Part shown: positions 52,524 through 64,000 of the stretch, piece after piece | How the letters are laid out: the number at the start of each line of letters is the position of its first letter | How positions within the stretch are numbered: the stretch's first letter is position 1 | Source of the DNA: Trichinella spiralis | Lineage: Eukaryota > Nematoda > Enoplea > Trichinellida > Trichinellidae | Length of the DNA stretch: 64,000 bases | Assembly (NCBI GenBank): GCA_000181795.3 | Contig: CM012954.1 | Span: 2,146,389 to 2,210,388 of the forward strand | Direction: 5' to 3' | The notes under the pieces: model-generated | What the model saw: only the letters and a program-made list of their open reading frames with translations | Databases searched by the model: none | What the model was told of the DNA's origin: nothing | Program-made: the position numbers and the translations under genes

Positions 52524-55500
52524 GTGCACTGGTTGTTTATTTAATGATAAAAACGAAGTTCCGTTTCGTAAAATAAACAAGCAATAAGAGCAGTAAATGT
52601 AATCAAATTAAAAAAGATTTCAAAGTAGAAAAAGCTTTTATTCTTAAAGCATGTAGAAAAATTAAACAGAATTTTAAATTGCACGACAACCTGTTCTATC
52701 ATTTTCTCATCTTTTTCTCGAGTGCCACTAGCATTATTTGTCTACGTACACAAGCAGCAAGCGAACTACTATTCCACTAACGTTTTGCTTGCCCCTCTCT
52801 TTTTCTCTCTCGAACTCTGCTATCGCGTAGTGAACATTTCTCATTTCAGCACGCCGGCAAAGTCATCATTCCCAAGTGATACTTTTCAGCCATGTTTGTT
52901 TGTGAAAATTGTTCTGAGTGTGTTATTAATAATTTAAATTTTATCGCATCCAACCACCGAGGCACTTTCGTTTCGTTAAAATGACACTTGAAAATTTTTC
53001 AGCGAAATCACGATTCACAAAATTCACACTTTTCTCAAGAATCTTCTCTTTTTTTCTTTTATTTTGTATTCTCATCAATTCAAATCAGTCAATCAAATTT
53101 GAAAAGTTCTATTCATTACCAATTTGTTAATTATATTATTATTATTCTTATTATTTGAAAATATCGGTCAGAGTTTGTAGGAAAATGCCATTAAATGATC
53201 ATTGCATGTGCAAAATTGAGTATAACGCCATCATTTAATTGAAAACCTTCAACTCGTATTTACTGAACCAATCGATAATGTTCTAATTTAATTGGCTTTT
53301 TGTTTTTTGCTTTGTTCTGTTATTTTTACTTTTATTCACTATTTTGAACAGCACTTTGAAAACATTCCATTTGACGTATGTTGTCTTCTGGTCTGATCAT
53401 TCTCAATCAATCTCAATCTACTGGCAATCTCGTATTTTGCTTGTTTATTATATTGAGAAAAAAATAATCATAATTCATCTTTTCACCTAATGAACTGTGT
53501 GTATTAGACGTGCAGATTAACCTCTAAAAAGGATTGGCCAGTAGTTTTTGTTGTTATAGCAATTTCTCTCAGGAATAATAAGCTGATCACTAGTAAGTAG
53601 AAAGACTGACTCTGTAAAGCTGAAGTACCCGTAGCGCTGGTAGTCACAGTTTGAAACATTTTTTTCACATTCAAATTTTTCTTTTCAATTTAGCATATTA
53701 TTATTATTATTCAGTTGATGATATATCAATCAATTTTCCATTGCTCAACGATTGTAATAATGATGTGCAGGCTTTTTCAAAGTTGGATATTTTGGGGTCG
53801 TTTTATTTCATTTTATTAAAAATTGTACAGATTCAGTTGTGATCAACAGATTGTTTGCCAACAGCTTCTTCAATTTTACGATTGCTAAATTGCATCCACG
53901 CTGCTGCGCCTACAGCATTTTTTGCTGTTGGAGATGAGAGAGAGAAAATTTCTTTTCAAAACATTGCAGCAAAAAATTAAGCTAATTAAAACTAGACAAA
54001 TAAATCATTTTACACTGCAAACAATGGTCTTCAATGGTGAGCAGATTTGCAAAATGCAGTGCGAAACTTCACTGTTTGTCTTTTAAACCGAAATTGTGAC
54101 AGATCAGCATCTGAATTATATATACGGCAATTTTTATTTCCTCTTATATACGAACAACAATAGCACTGTATTTTATAAAAGAAAAAAATTTTCCTGTTGT
54201 ACTGATATACATTTTTATTTCCCAGGATGCATACGTACATGTTTTTTATGTTAAGAGACTGTAGGTTTAATTTTCTCAAATTAAATTAAAGTACTTATTT
54301 ATGAATAAATAGATTAATGAAAGAGAAAAACTTAACCTACTACTCATTACTACCAATAGATATATGCTAGATAGCTGGCTAGATAAACAATTGGTCTAAA
54401 ATGGCTGAGTGTAACAACATGGTGGAAGGGAATTAAATTCTTTAACGTAACACCAATATTTGGAAAATATCTCTCTTCTTTCATAAATTTAGGAGGTTCT
54501 TTATAATCAAATTGACTGTAGAGTTGTTGTTTCAATTGGATCTTAATTTAGAAGAATTGATCACCTGGGGAAAATTGATTTTCACATTTATTAATCATTA
54601 AGAACTGAATAATTGATGTTCCGAATTTGGCTCTTCAGATTAGTAAACAATTCTACTATGCTGAGATTTCTTTCCCCGAAATTTGAATAATATATACAAT
54701 GAATCGATTGTAAAAGCTTCACTTACCGAATGTATTTGGTTTTTGACGTGTCCGATTGTTGTTGTAATGCGGTTTGCACTGGTTGCGATTGGAAATTTCA
54801 ATTGCAGTTTTGTTGAAATACTGATTCTTTGTTTTCCAGTTGACAACAAGCGGGTGGACAGATGAGCAAATTTGCGGCAGGTTCATTCGAATATTTTCGT
54901 CGTCAGACTCTGCAAAAGCGCGTCAGCCGCCTGTCTGTCGTCTGTCTCCAATTCAGCACTTAAGTCTCTCTCTCTCTCTCTGTGAAGCTGGCGTTCCAGC
55001 TAATCACTTGTTCAGTTGACCAATCACCGTCGTCGACCGATCTCGTCGCTGGATGGGATTTTTTCTTTCTTTTTCATCTTTTTTCTCATTCAAAATGTTC
55101 CCAATCAATTCCTTTGACCAGTGGTCAAGCAGTTTTTGCTCTGCGTGATTTTCATGAAATATTTTTTTATCATACTTGCCAACAAATACAAATCTTGCAT
55201 TAACAAACAAAAAGCCAAGCGTAGCTGGCAAAAATTTTCAGTCAACCAATAGTGTTTGTTTTGTTTCCACTGCTAAACTTTTTCCCATTTAATTATCACG
55301 TTTTAATTGAAAAATTCCAGTTTACACTAGAAATTCAATCATCGGTTGGTTGGTTGCTGTTTTGTGATTTATTTTCAAAGAAAAAGAAAAGCTAATTAAT
55401 GCATTCTGCAAGAGCAATGCATCATTGCATTTGTCAATACTTAATATGTACTTTTTATCATATTATGATGAAAACTAAATCCAAACGGATCATGACCAAT

Positions 55501-57058
55501 TAACTCATGATAAGGGGATACTTTTCAAATTTTTTTCAACTTCAAAATTCAAACTTCAATTCTTCAGTGTTTATATTTTCATTTGTCTACTGAAATGGGA
55601 AGCTTTGAATACTGTGCTGTTTACGGACATTTTCAATTATTTGATTCAGAAACGGACAACTAGCCAGCAATAAATTGGGTTGATATGCAATTTGTATTTG
55701 TTTGTGCAATATGGAAATGCTGAAATCAATATTGCCGACTTTCTGTTTGCGACATTTGCGTTAAATGAAGCTGTTGAAAATCGGCGACAAGTTTCAAGAA
55801 ATTATCGCTTTAATTAATGTAAAAATTATAGTGTTCTGTTTAACTCTGTTCATAATTTCAAGCATCTTAATCAAATATTTCTTAACACAAAATACGTATG
55901 CCAGTTTAGGCTACTAATTCAAATAACAATTTTGCTCATTATTTCAGAAGTGTAACTGTTTTTTATTTTAAAGCTTCAAAAGCAGTTGTTCAAAACCGAA
56001 TGTTAGTTAACCTCATCTAAATACACCTTCACACACACATTTAGAATGATCTTCAGTGAGGGTGATTAGAAATTTGTTTTATTGGTGTCTGGTGATTGCG
56101 TTCTTGTACTTTGGCGGTCATGGTAAACGTTTACGTATCAAATAAGTTTTTTTTAATAAATTTCGGGCTTTGTAATGTTTACGTAATTCATTATTTGTTC
56201 TCTTTGACTACTAGGTGTGAAGCGTTTAGCAGAGGGTTTTGGCTTAAATTTAATTGATAATTTTCTACGTTCAGATTTAAAAATAACAATATTTACTTGA
56301 ATGGGTATTTATTTACAATTTAATAACTTTACTATTCAAATGCATTAATTGCAATTCATTGCATCTGATAACTATATACTTTGTTACAATTTTTAACGAT
56401 ATATACTTGATTGTCAATAATACTGTATGGTTGTGCGAAATTTGACTCGTTTGACGTGTTGTCCATATGTCAGTTTAGGTTTTTTTTCATTTTTTAATTA
56501 TACATTTTTTATTTTTATTTTTAAATATTTGTTTTAATAATTTTTTTTAAATTTATCGTCTACTGCAGGAATAGAAGCAAACGGCAAATGTGCGTTTGCA
56601 TAATCAGATTATTAATTGATAATTTCTAAATGGTGCATGTTCTTTATTCTGCAGTTTGTAAATGTTGAAAAAAACTGATCGGCTGTAAATGGTTGGGGGA
56701 AATTTTTGCTCAAAAAGTGTGTCATCACGCCCATCGTTGTTTGCCCAAAGTGGTTGCGTTAGGATGTGCATGAAATTTTTTTTCAACTCAAAATGTCAAA
56801 CAGTGATAAGTTTTCTCGATTTGATTTTGTTTAGTAAATTTCTATTTCAGTGCCTGCGTAATAAACTGAAGAATGTATTCTGTGGTATGATAATTTGGTG
56901 ATGAATTGAGCTCTTTTTTTTCTTTTTGACTTTTCTGCTCTAATTTTATGTATTGTTCTTTTTTGTACGTTGATGCGGTGGAATAGCTGATTGCAGCAAA
57001 ATTATCTCAAACCAGCCAGCCAGTTGATGGTAGTTGTGGACCTGTTTGTTTTTTATTC

Positions 57059-58962
57059 ATGGAAGTGAAAGTTCGGTTGAATTGCACAGACGACAGTATC
57101 GAGGTATGCAAGTTGTTTTCTTTTTTTCTTAAAGTTTAAATAATTGTTTGTTGTGTTGATGGTTATGGTGAAGAAATAAAAATTTTCAAAGCCTGCTATT
57201 GATGTTGTTTAGCTCCAGGCAATGATGGAATGACGAGACATTTCATTGCAGTGGAATGTTGTTTGCCCGGGGTTGAGCGCTATTTACGCGCTTGTTTCGA
57301 TTAGTATTATTTGTTGTAATATATAGCTTGCTGAAAAAATGTGATGTTTTTCTGCTTTTTCCGTTTTGCAGTGTTGTTTGCCGTTTCTGGTAGTGCAAAA
57401 TTTCTCATCGATCGCTTTGAAAAAGAGTAAACAACGCTGTTAACAACAGTGCCTTTTGGCGAAATGTGATAGTCCTTTCGTTGAGCAATATGAATTAATC
57501 ATTGTGGAAGTTTAGTGCATTGTAGTTAGTGTTCCATTTTGAACTGTTTAACTTTGCTGCTTGAAAAGTTTTTCATTTCTAAAGCGAGCACGATTGTTCT
57601 GTGTTATTTGATTTATTGCATGTTGATTTTGTTTCATTTTCAGATTATCAGACAATCCAAGCCGTTGGCAGATAATGGTCGAGGGCTGACCACACAGGAG
57701 AGTAGTAGTAAACAGAAAAACGACAACAGCACCGAACGCAGCAGTATGATTTCACGAGTCAATTTGGAAAAAGCCCAAATGCGCATCAGCCGTTGGCACG
57801 GTTTTCAAATTGCCGCTTTGGGTTGCGCATTCTTGTGCTGTACCGTGGCCGCTTTTTGCCTCAGCTATGCTTTGTTGTCGTTACAGTCCGACTGTTTGCT
57901 TTTCGCTTCATGGAATTATACAGTTGATACGCAGACGAAAGTGATCAGAGTTTTCTACGACCAAACCCAGTGGGGTGATAGTTACCAGTGCAGTTTGACG
58001 TTGTATTCACTGGTGACCGCTGCTTTGGCTTCATTCATGTGCTGCTGGTTTTTCATTTTTTTCAGACCCAGGAAAGCTTTCCCAAGACAAAAGTACGTTT
58101 TCTTTATTTGTACATTTAATTATTTGCAAAATAATTGATCAATTAATCATGGGCAAGAGAATATTGCAACAGATGAATTATAATCGATCTTTCCAACAAC
58201 AATTCATCGTCATAAAAGTATTTATTGTGCAAATAAATGTTGCTAAATTCTACTTTTCTATCTTTGAGTACCCATTCCACAGCGTCGACGCTTGTATTGC
58301 CGATATTGCTCATCAGTTTTATATTTGTGATGCTCATGATCATTGCCTCAAGCAGGTTGCTTACCGGTCTGTTGTATTGGTGTGACGCTATTGTCAAAGA
58401 ATTTGGAAGGTACTTTTTGTCGTCACTTTATTTTTTTTGATTTTTCAATTAAACAACACTAAAATTTACGTTAAAGTTTTAATTTCATTCGTTGCATTAA
58501 CTTTGTGGATGTTGAAAAATGAAAAAAAGAGTAATATGCAAATATTTTGTACTTGTCGTTTGTATCTAAATTTTAATGCGAATATCAAGTGTTGAAGTGT
58601 AGTTGTTTAGTGACTGATTTTTACTCAGCTTACTGATTGATGACTGATTTTTGTATTTATTGTTATTTCAGTTGCAATTTTCCATCTGATTATGAGATCA
58701 TTCTGATGTGGAATGTGAGAACGATCGACTATTTCGGTTTTCTCGCAAGCAGTTCGGTAGGGTTATTTTTTATTTTGTTCTTATTGACAATGAAACTTAA
58801 TGCAAAATTTATATTGTTCAGCTATTCGCGTGGCTCGGCTGTGTGCTCTGGTTGGCAGTTTTTCTCAGTTTACTCGCTCGTTGGTGTATGCATATTGATT
58901 TTCCCGGAGCTTATGTTTCAAATGGAAGAGCTTCGTCCAATGCGCAATCGGTTGCTGCTTAA
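57059..58962 (+). CDS. TMEM179-like four-span membrane protein
   Basis: Secure exons are 57644-58092, 58269-58409, 58672-58756 and 58822-58962. An upstream exon 57059-57103 (MEVKVRLNCTDDSIE) joins in phase 0, giving 286 aa; starting instead at the Met at 57746 (MISRVNLEK) gives 237 aa, nearer the family's roughly 230. Four hydrophobic segments are visible: GFQIAALGCAFLCCTVAAFCLSY, a segment around LYSLVTAALASFMCCWFFIF, VLPILLISFIFVMLMIIAS, and LFAWLGCVLWLAVFLSLLA. DCLLFASWNY after TM1, YWCDAI after TM3 and the late AW.GC.LWLA.F helix resemble TMEM179. The function of TMEM179 proteins is unknown. The acceptor of exon 2 (CTTTGAG|TACC) was chosen because it keeps phase with TM3. Confidence 0.7.
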
Positions 58963-59361
58963 TTTGTATTTAATTTTTAATGATGATTTGTTTTATGCGT
59001 CTGCTGCTGCTTGCATGGCCTCTGCTACGAATAATGCTTGTGGTTTTGCATTTCAATTCTACGGCAGAGTTCCAGTTTTTTACAATTTTACCACTATTAT
59101 CTACGGTGCAATCAATATTAAACTGTTTTATGCATGCATACATGTACAGATATATTTCTGCAATAAAAAGAACAGTGAAAAAGAAGAATGGAAAAAGTAA
59201 AAGTTTCATATTTTTCATCATTTTTATTTTTAAAGCGACACTTACTATTCATAATGTGGTATATGTAGTGCTTGAAAATGGAAATATGTTTTGTGCAGAA
59301 CACACGCATATGCATATATATATATATTTATTTATTTATTTATTTATTGTTTTTTTTTCTT
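58963..59361. other. Shared 3' region of convergent genes
   Basis: 399 bases between the TMEM179-like gene and the TSP1-repeat gene, including a TA/TTTA simple repeat (59311-59349) whose TTTATT units could supply a minus-strand poly(A) signal. No coding sequence. Confidence 0.6.
59311..59349. repeat. (AT)n/(TTTA)n simple repeat
   Basis: AT dinucleotides running into TTTA tetranucleotides just beyond the stop of the TSP1-repeat gene. Confidence 0.9.
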
Positions 59362-60873
59362 TTAAGTTTTCATTCGGTTAGCACATTTTTTATCCAATTT
59401 AGCCGTGGATGCGCATTTTTCAAGCATGTACGATTGGCCACGACAACCAGAATTGAAATGAGCATCTGAATAGCGACAAGTCCGTGTACGGGTTCGTTGG
59501 CCGCATTCGCAGTTCGACCACGCAGACCACGGTGCCCAGTCGGCTGTTTCCATTTGAAATTGTAATTCCAATTCATTGCTAAAAGTCAAGCTATTCGAGT
59601 GGGTTTGGTGATTGGTCAGATGGGCAGGATGGAAACTGATTTTTCCATTTGCCGTTGAATTGTGCAGATTCGGTTTCAGCGCTTCGACCTCGCTATGGTC
59701 CAGTGTTGGAGTTTCTGCTATGGACGTAGTGATGGTCGATGATGGCGGTGCTGATTTGTTCAAAATTTGTACGCTTTTGATCGGTTCTTTCTGCAATGAC
59801 AGTGGTGATGTCTCTTCTGACAGTGTTCGTGATGTCGAGAACAGAGCAGGTAATTTCAGATTGTTTGTTGCATTTTCTGCTGCCGGGTTTTGCTCTTGTC
59901 GGTTTGCTTGCTTGTTGTCAGTAGAAAAAATAACAAGCTTGTTACGTTCCACTGTGTTCGTTTTGTAGAGCGGACTTGGAGTAGCCGAAGGGGGCCCAGT
60001 GCGCTGCGGTGCACGGACATTTGGTCGGTTTGTTGTTCGCTTAGGGTTTTCCATACTTGACAGTGAGGACTTTTTCAAAGCTGCCATGTTTCGAAGCAGC
60101 TCCGAGTTGACTGAATTAGGGATCACTGAATTCTGGAAGGTCAGTTTTTCATTTATTGGAAACGAATTAGTGGAAATGTTCGTTCTCCTCACTGTTATCG
60201 ACTGATTCAGTTTGCATGGCTTCGACTCCAAGTTGTTGCCATAGCACCGATGACCACGTATCACACTACAAGCTCGCACCCGAATTCGCTCCTGATTCTG
60301 GCATATACTCCAGTGGGACCATGCAGTCCAAACCGAAGCGTACACTTAAAAATACATAAAGCATCAAGCTTGTTTCATTAAAAACAAGCCACTAACAGTT
60401 GACTCTTGTTTTTCCAACCCTATCTATGCACATACGTAACAGCTAGTGGTGACTGAGCATTTCTATGTGCACTATGTTGTATTGTATTGTATTGTATTGT
60501 ACTGTATTGTGTTGTGTTGTTCTATTGTAAATTCTTACTGTATGAATAATTGTCATGCACAAGTCGGTGCTTGGGTTTCACAATGGCGCTAACTTGATTG
60601 TATCGTAATTTCTGCTTGTGCTCTGCTAAAGCCCGCTTTACGTGATCTTCATCTGCATTGTCAGCTTCCCCACTGTTTGAATTTGCAAACGTTTTTTCAG
60701 TGCCTGTATTTTCTAAAAGTGTAAACAGATATTTTTTTTAAAAATATTCTCCCCTGTCTTTGCATCATACCGTTTTCTGGGATAGCTTGAATATGAATGA
60801 CCAGCAGTGTTGCGGTGATGTAAAAAATGCCAACCTGCTTGAACTTGGGCGCAGTGGACGACAGTTTGATCAT
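59362..60873 (-). CDS. Thrombospondin type-1 repeat (TSP1) membrane/secreted protein
   Basis: Three exons on the minus strand, 60873-60771, 60712-60539 and 60344-59362, give 419 aa from MIKLSSTAPKFK. A hydrophobic segment, VGIFYITATLLVIHI, near residues 13-27 acts as signal peptide or membrane anchor. A first TSP1 repeat begins WTAWSHWSIC (about 97) with RIRVRAC and PC, and a second ends the protein: WAPWSAWSNCECGQRTRTRTC (about 365) with GC and EKC. Both have the stacked Trp and Arg pattern of the fold. Between them lie about 230 Ser/Thr/Asn/Pro-rich residues, probably O-glycosylated. Such proteins act in cell-matrix adhesion or guidance. A minus-strand exon at 61405-61571 can splice in phase to the acceptor at 60883, which would make the hydrophobic segment internal. 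I cannot assign a named orthologue. Confidence 0.75.
60476..60528. repeat. (TATTG)n pentanucleotide repeat
   Basis: About ten units, perfect then degenerate (TGTTG), within intron 2 of the TSP1-repeat gene. Confidence 0.9.
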
Positions 60874-61404
60874 TTGTTCCAATCTGGATGGCAAAATCAA
60901 AATTGAGAAAAAAATTTTTTTAATGCAAAGTGTTTTAACCAATAGATTAATAAAAATTTATTTATTGATTCAAGCGAGCTCTTGTGACACCGTAACCGCC
61001 ATGAAATGAGCAAACCTTCACTTGTAGAGTGGCTATTTCCTTGTGTATGCGGTGTCACTGGGCGACGAGCTGCTTGCATTTTAGGTTGACTGACGAAAGT
61101 GATGTTGCATCTGATGAACTGGCAACGTTGTTTTCAAGGTCGTCAAAAGCACAACTATATTTGTACGCCGTGTTAGCTTTTTTATTCCACAACCGCCGCT
61201 TTACACTTTTCTATACTATTTATTCTTCATTTGATCTGCTGGCTGATATTTGCACTTATTACATTTCGTTCTTATCAGAATTCATTTTTTATCACCTGGT
61301 ATTGTATTTTTATTCTTGAATCATTGGTTTGCATTCAGATCGATCAACGTTTTGAAGTTGATGCGCAGGCTACACTGAACAAATTCAGCGAAATTTCATA
61401 GTAC

Positions 61405-61571
61405 CGTTGCAAAATAAGCATGTGAACAGTCAGTTTTTTTAGTTGAATTGGGATTAAATTTTCGCTGAAACAATGTTGGATGTCCATGTTATAAAGCTCA
61501 TCATCACTTTCAATGTAGACAGCGTTGGTTGGTTTCACTTGTGACTTCAGCTGTTCACGTTGCGTAATGTA
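61405..61571 (-). CDS. Candidate upstream coding exon of the TSP1-repeat gene
   Basis: On the minus strand the stretch from 61571 (after GACCAG) is open and has coding character: YITQREQLKSQVKPTNAVYI, then an acidic ESDDELYNMD, ending LILQR at a good donor (CAACG|GTACTA). Its phase 2 end matches the acceptor CCATCCAG at 60884, giving ...LQRLEQMIKLSS. An ATG|GTAAGA about 110 bases further upstream could supply the start. The weak acceptor and lack of homology keep confidence low; it could be 5' UTR. Confidence 0.35.
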
Positions 61572-63372
61572 CTGGTCATGTGGTCAATGGGATAACTGGA
61601 ACGAAAAGTTGTGTATTCCAATTTAGGCTGCTTCGTCTATTAGGTATGTAGGTCGCATGCATTCATTTTGATAGTCTTACCATAATAAAGCAGTGGGAAA
61701 ATAACATTAAATTGGATCATCTTTTACAGTAGCGGCTTCTAGGACAACGTGAAATTTTTTTGCAGCTCTTTTCGTGGACTATCAAGAAAATAAAAAGGGG
61801 GCGTCAAAAATTTGTTGCATCTCTGAGGTTGCTTTTACTTCGAATTTATTTCAGATTACGAATTCAACAAATGACACACAGCCTGTTTGAAAAAAGTTAT
61901 TAAAATTGAAATCAAATACTATTTTGATTCATTTCCGAATCATAAGCTACTGTTGGCTTGAATTCGAAAACTGAAATTTCTCTGGAACAATTTTGACGAA
62001 AATATATGGAAACTGAACTGATTTCAAATGCAGCAATTACTAGAAATAGCTGAAATTGTTCATCGACTGACAATCACTTTGATCTTTTAATATAAGAAAC
62101 AGGTAAAAAGTTAATTTCCACTATTTCTAATTTTAAATTCTATATACATTTAATTTGTAGTACTTTAAAAAGATTTTATTTTTCATTTCAGAATTTTTCT
62201 TCTTGATAACTTCATTTCTGTCGTATTAGTAGCAGTATTTTTTACATATTAATTTCCAGGTATAATAATTAAAAACCAATACTATGGCACATGTATATAT
62301 ATATTTATTTATTTATATATTATATCTTGTTGAATTTCATATGGATTCGCAACGTATTGACAATTAATGCAAGGTAATTTGATATGGTTGGAATAATTTG
62401 CAATGTTGTATTGTTTAAATTTCATGTATGAATGAATTTATACCAGTAATAAACTATGCAAATTTGCAAAACCACCATTTCAATAAGAAATTGGGCTATT
62501 TAGCCGGTAGCAAGTTATATTTGCATAATGCATCTCTGAAATCTTACTGAATCGACCGTTGAAATTTAATTAGTAATCTGTTGAGTTACTGAAGCAGCAG
62601 TAGGTGACCAGCGCTTTTCCCTCTCTGCACTAAGTGATCTACTTCATTCATGATGGTGTATATAATCTTTATGAAAGTAAATTTTGTTGCTCAGAAATTT
62701 TTTACATGAATTCTTTTTTATGCAATCTATTTTCAGATATATTCAGGTGTTTTCGACTTGTTTTCATCAATTAAAAATTACAGTAAGCAATGAATTACTT
62801 TTCTTTCCAATTATTTAAAGAAACTATTATTTTCAATATGTTAAATTTGAGATGTTTTGAATATAAATGATAATTTCTATTTTACCGATTGTCGATCATC
62901 AAATCATTTTTTTATTTGTCCAAATATTTCAGTTTGTTAAATTGCTAATCTATTAAGTCCGTGTAGTAATATAATTTTGAATTGTATGCAAACTTGCAAA
63001 TAAAAACGTAATAAATTCTGTGATTTAATAAAACGATTTTACTGTACTTAGGCCTCCAGCAGGGGGGCTATATTACTAAATGAAAATTAGGTTGTTTTAC
63101 TAGAAGCGAAGTAGTTTGCTAGTCGTATAACTTTTTTTCTAGAATGTCCTTCATTCATGCACTGGAATTCACTCAGTCGATGGTCACGGCAGCGCGTGGT
63201 TAACTCCACCATCATCAATAGTGAAAAGATAAGTTTTTTTTAAATTATATGGCTGATATTCAATGCATGCTATTTGCATGACTTTGCAAATTGAAACTAA
63301 TGGATACTAATACGTGCAATTGATACGTAAATTTTATGATTTAAGAGAAATTAGCATCACCTACACCGCTGA
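61572..63372. other. AT-rich intergenic region
   Basis: 1.8 kb without supported genes on either strand. A TA/TTTA stretch lies at about 62296-62323. A short open segment near 63144-63225 may be a first exon of the plus-strand gene that follows. Confidence 0.5.
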
Positions 63373-63730
63373 AATCGAACGGAGGTAAGTAAAAAAGTAA
63401 AGAATCAAATGCACTGTTATTCGTTTTATCTAGTTGTTTCATAACAAACATTATTTTTATAATGTTATTCAGATCCTTGAATTCTCAAAGAATTCGCTAT
63501 CCCACTCGCTATTTGTCAAATGTGAAAAATGCTGTTAGACGAGTTTTTGCTTTAATTTCTCATTTATTCTTATAAGAATATCGAGATTTCAATTTCAGGT
63601 AAGTATTTTTTTTCTTTTTTGAATTAATTTTTAGATGAATTGTTTTAGAATTGGTGAAAAGTAACCGAAACAGTTTAGGACTGAATCAAGAAGCTGTTTG
63701 TAACACGTTGAATTCAAGAGAGATCATCAG
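63373..63730 (+). CDS. Candidate small exons of a gene starting near the right edge
   Basis: Pieces with donor and acceptor signals and agreeing phases: an exon ending at 63384 (TYTAEIERR), 63473-63542 (SLNSQRIRYPTRYLSNVKNA), 63577-63598 (NIEISIS) and 63649-63730 (ELVKSNRNSLGLNQEAVCNT, then LNSREIIR). Three have perfect GTAAGT donors. The 34-bp gap between the second and third pieces is shorter than normal introns, so the model is partly wrong or alternative. No domain is recognised, no start is fixed, and the gene would continue beyond the window. Confidence 0.25.
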
Positions 63731-63839
63731 GTAAGTTTTTTTACAACTGAAATTTTTTACTTCCTGATATGCTTGATGGAAATGATTTATTGAGAAGCAC
63801 TAAATATTTTTAAACTCAGGTAAGTAATTTTTTAAGTGA

Positions 63840-63877
63840 CTCCATTTTATGAATCATTCGAATGATTCCAAATGGAG
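63840..63877. repeat. 38-bp near-perfect palindrome
   Basis: CTCCATTT and AAATGGAG are the outer arms; the centre GAATCATTCGAATGATTC is a perfect 18-bp palindrome; only the TAT/C step between the arms is unmatched. It directly precedes a purine-rich repeat. Confidence 0.85.
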
Positions 63878-64000
63878 GGAACAGAAGAGAGTATAAGCAT
63901 AAGCGGAGTTCCGGGAGGATAGGATAGGATAAGATGGAGGAGAGTATAGGTGGAGAGGGAGAGCTTAGGTGGCCAGGGAGAGTACAGGAGGAGAGGGAGA
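63878..64000. repeat. Purine-rich minisatellite-like tract running off the window
   Basis: Nearly all purine on the plus strand with repeating GGATA and GGAGAGG-type units. The G content is far above the surroundings. The end lies outside the window. Confidence 0.7.

Larger units (their letters stand above)
43937..57058. other. 13-kb gap without recognisable genes
   Basis: The 5' flanks of NCX (minus) and of the TMEM179-like gene (plus) bound it. Mostly AT-rich with ORFs of at most 122 codons of low complexity. GC-richer patches occur at about 47340-47430, 48540-49230 and 54860-55060 and may hold distal promoters, untranslated first exons or enhancers. Several microsatellites are listed separately. 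No transposon ends, tRNA or conserved domain could be supported. Confidence 0.55.

Noticed and set aside
63600-63830. Possible spliced-leader RNA genes (GTAAGT followed by T-rich, Sm-like tracts)
   Set aside because: No conserved leader sequence is shared between the sites and no common hairpins or unit length are visible.

Overview
This 64-kb window is nuclear DNA of an invertebrate animal. It is AT-rich, its genes have many introns of about 50-65 bp with GT..AG ends and only loosely T-rich acceptors, and several start codons follow closely after an acceptor-like AG, as expected for spliced-leader trans-splicing. The gene content (RME-1/EHD, group II PAK, NCX, calcineurin B, a nematode-type globin, Cys-rich WAP proteins) fits a nematode best. 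The short introns and loose acceptors fit an early-branching (Trichinella-like) lineage better than Caenorhabditis, but that placement is inference. I see no rRNA, tRNA, CRISPR array, intact transposon or viral fossil.

Layout. 1-0.23 kb: the open end of an unidentified gene cut by the window edge. 0.23-7.5 kb: AT-rich gap with one pentanucleotide repeat. 7.6-25.2 kb, all on +: a globin; a secreted six-cysteine WAP-like protein; eIF3f; a second, proline-rich WAP-like protein (paralogue of the first, on the other side of eIF3f); ASNSD1; and calcineurin B, which has a 3.6-kb intron. 25.7-26.9 kb, on -: two tandem NDUFA2 (complex I B8) genes, one canonical and one diverged. 27.7-30.4 kb, +: a REPS1-type EH-domain protein, tail to tail with the EHD/RME-1 ATPase (31.1-33.6 kb, -, with a likely alternative first exon at 35.6 kb). 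36.9-39.3 kb, +: a group II PAK. 39.7-43.9 kb, -: a Na+/Ca2+ exchanger. 44-57 kb: a 13-kb gap without recognisable genes. 57.1-59.0 kb, +: a TMEM179-like four-span protein. 59.4-60.9 kb, -: a thrombospondin type-1 repeat protein, probably with more upstream coding sequence. 61.6-64 kb: mostly AT-rich, ending in candidate small exons, a 38-bp palindrome and a purine-rich repeat.

The exon models were built by hand. Nearly all were fixed by matching splice phase and by remembered family sequence, and each recognised gene closes as one continuous reading frame. Functionally the window mixes housekeeping genes (eIF3f, NDUFA2, ASNSD1) with calcium signalling (calcineurin B, NCX) and endocytic recycling/actin signalling (REPS, RME-1, PAK). 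These are independent genes, not an operon or a single system. I did not find an obviously new biological system. The best leads are the reciprocally diverged NDUFA2 pair, the six-cysteine WAP-like pair around eIF3f, the altered Ca2+ site of NCX CBD2, and the palindrome plus splice-site cluster at the right edge.
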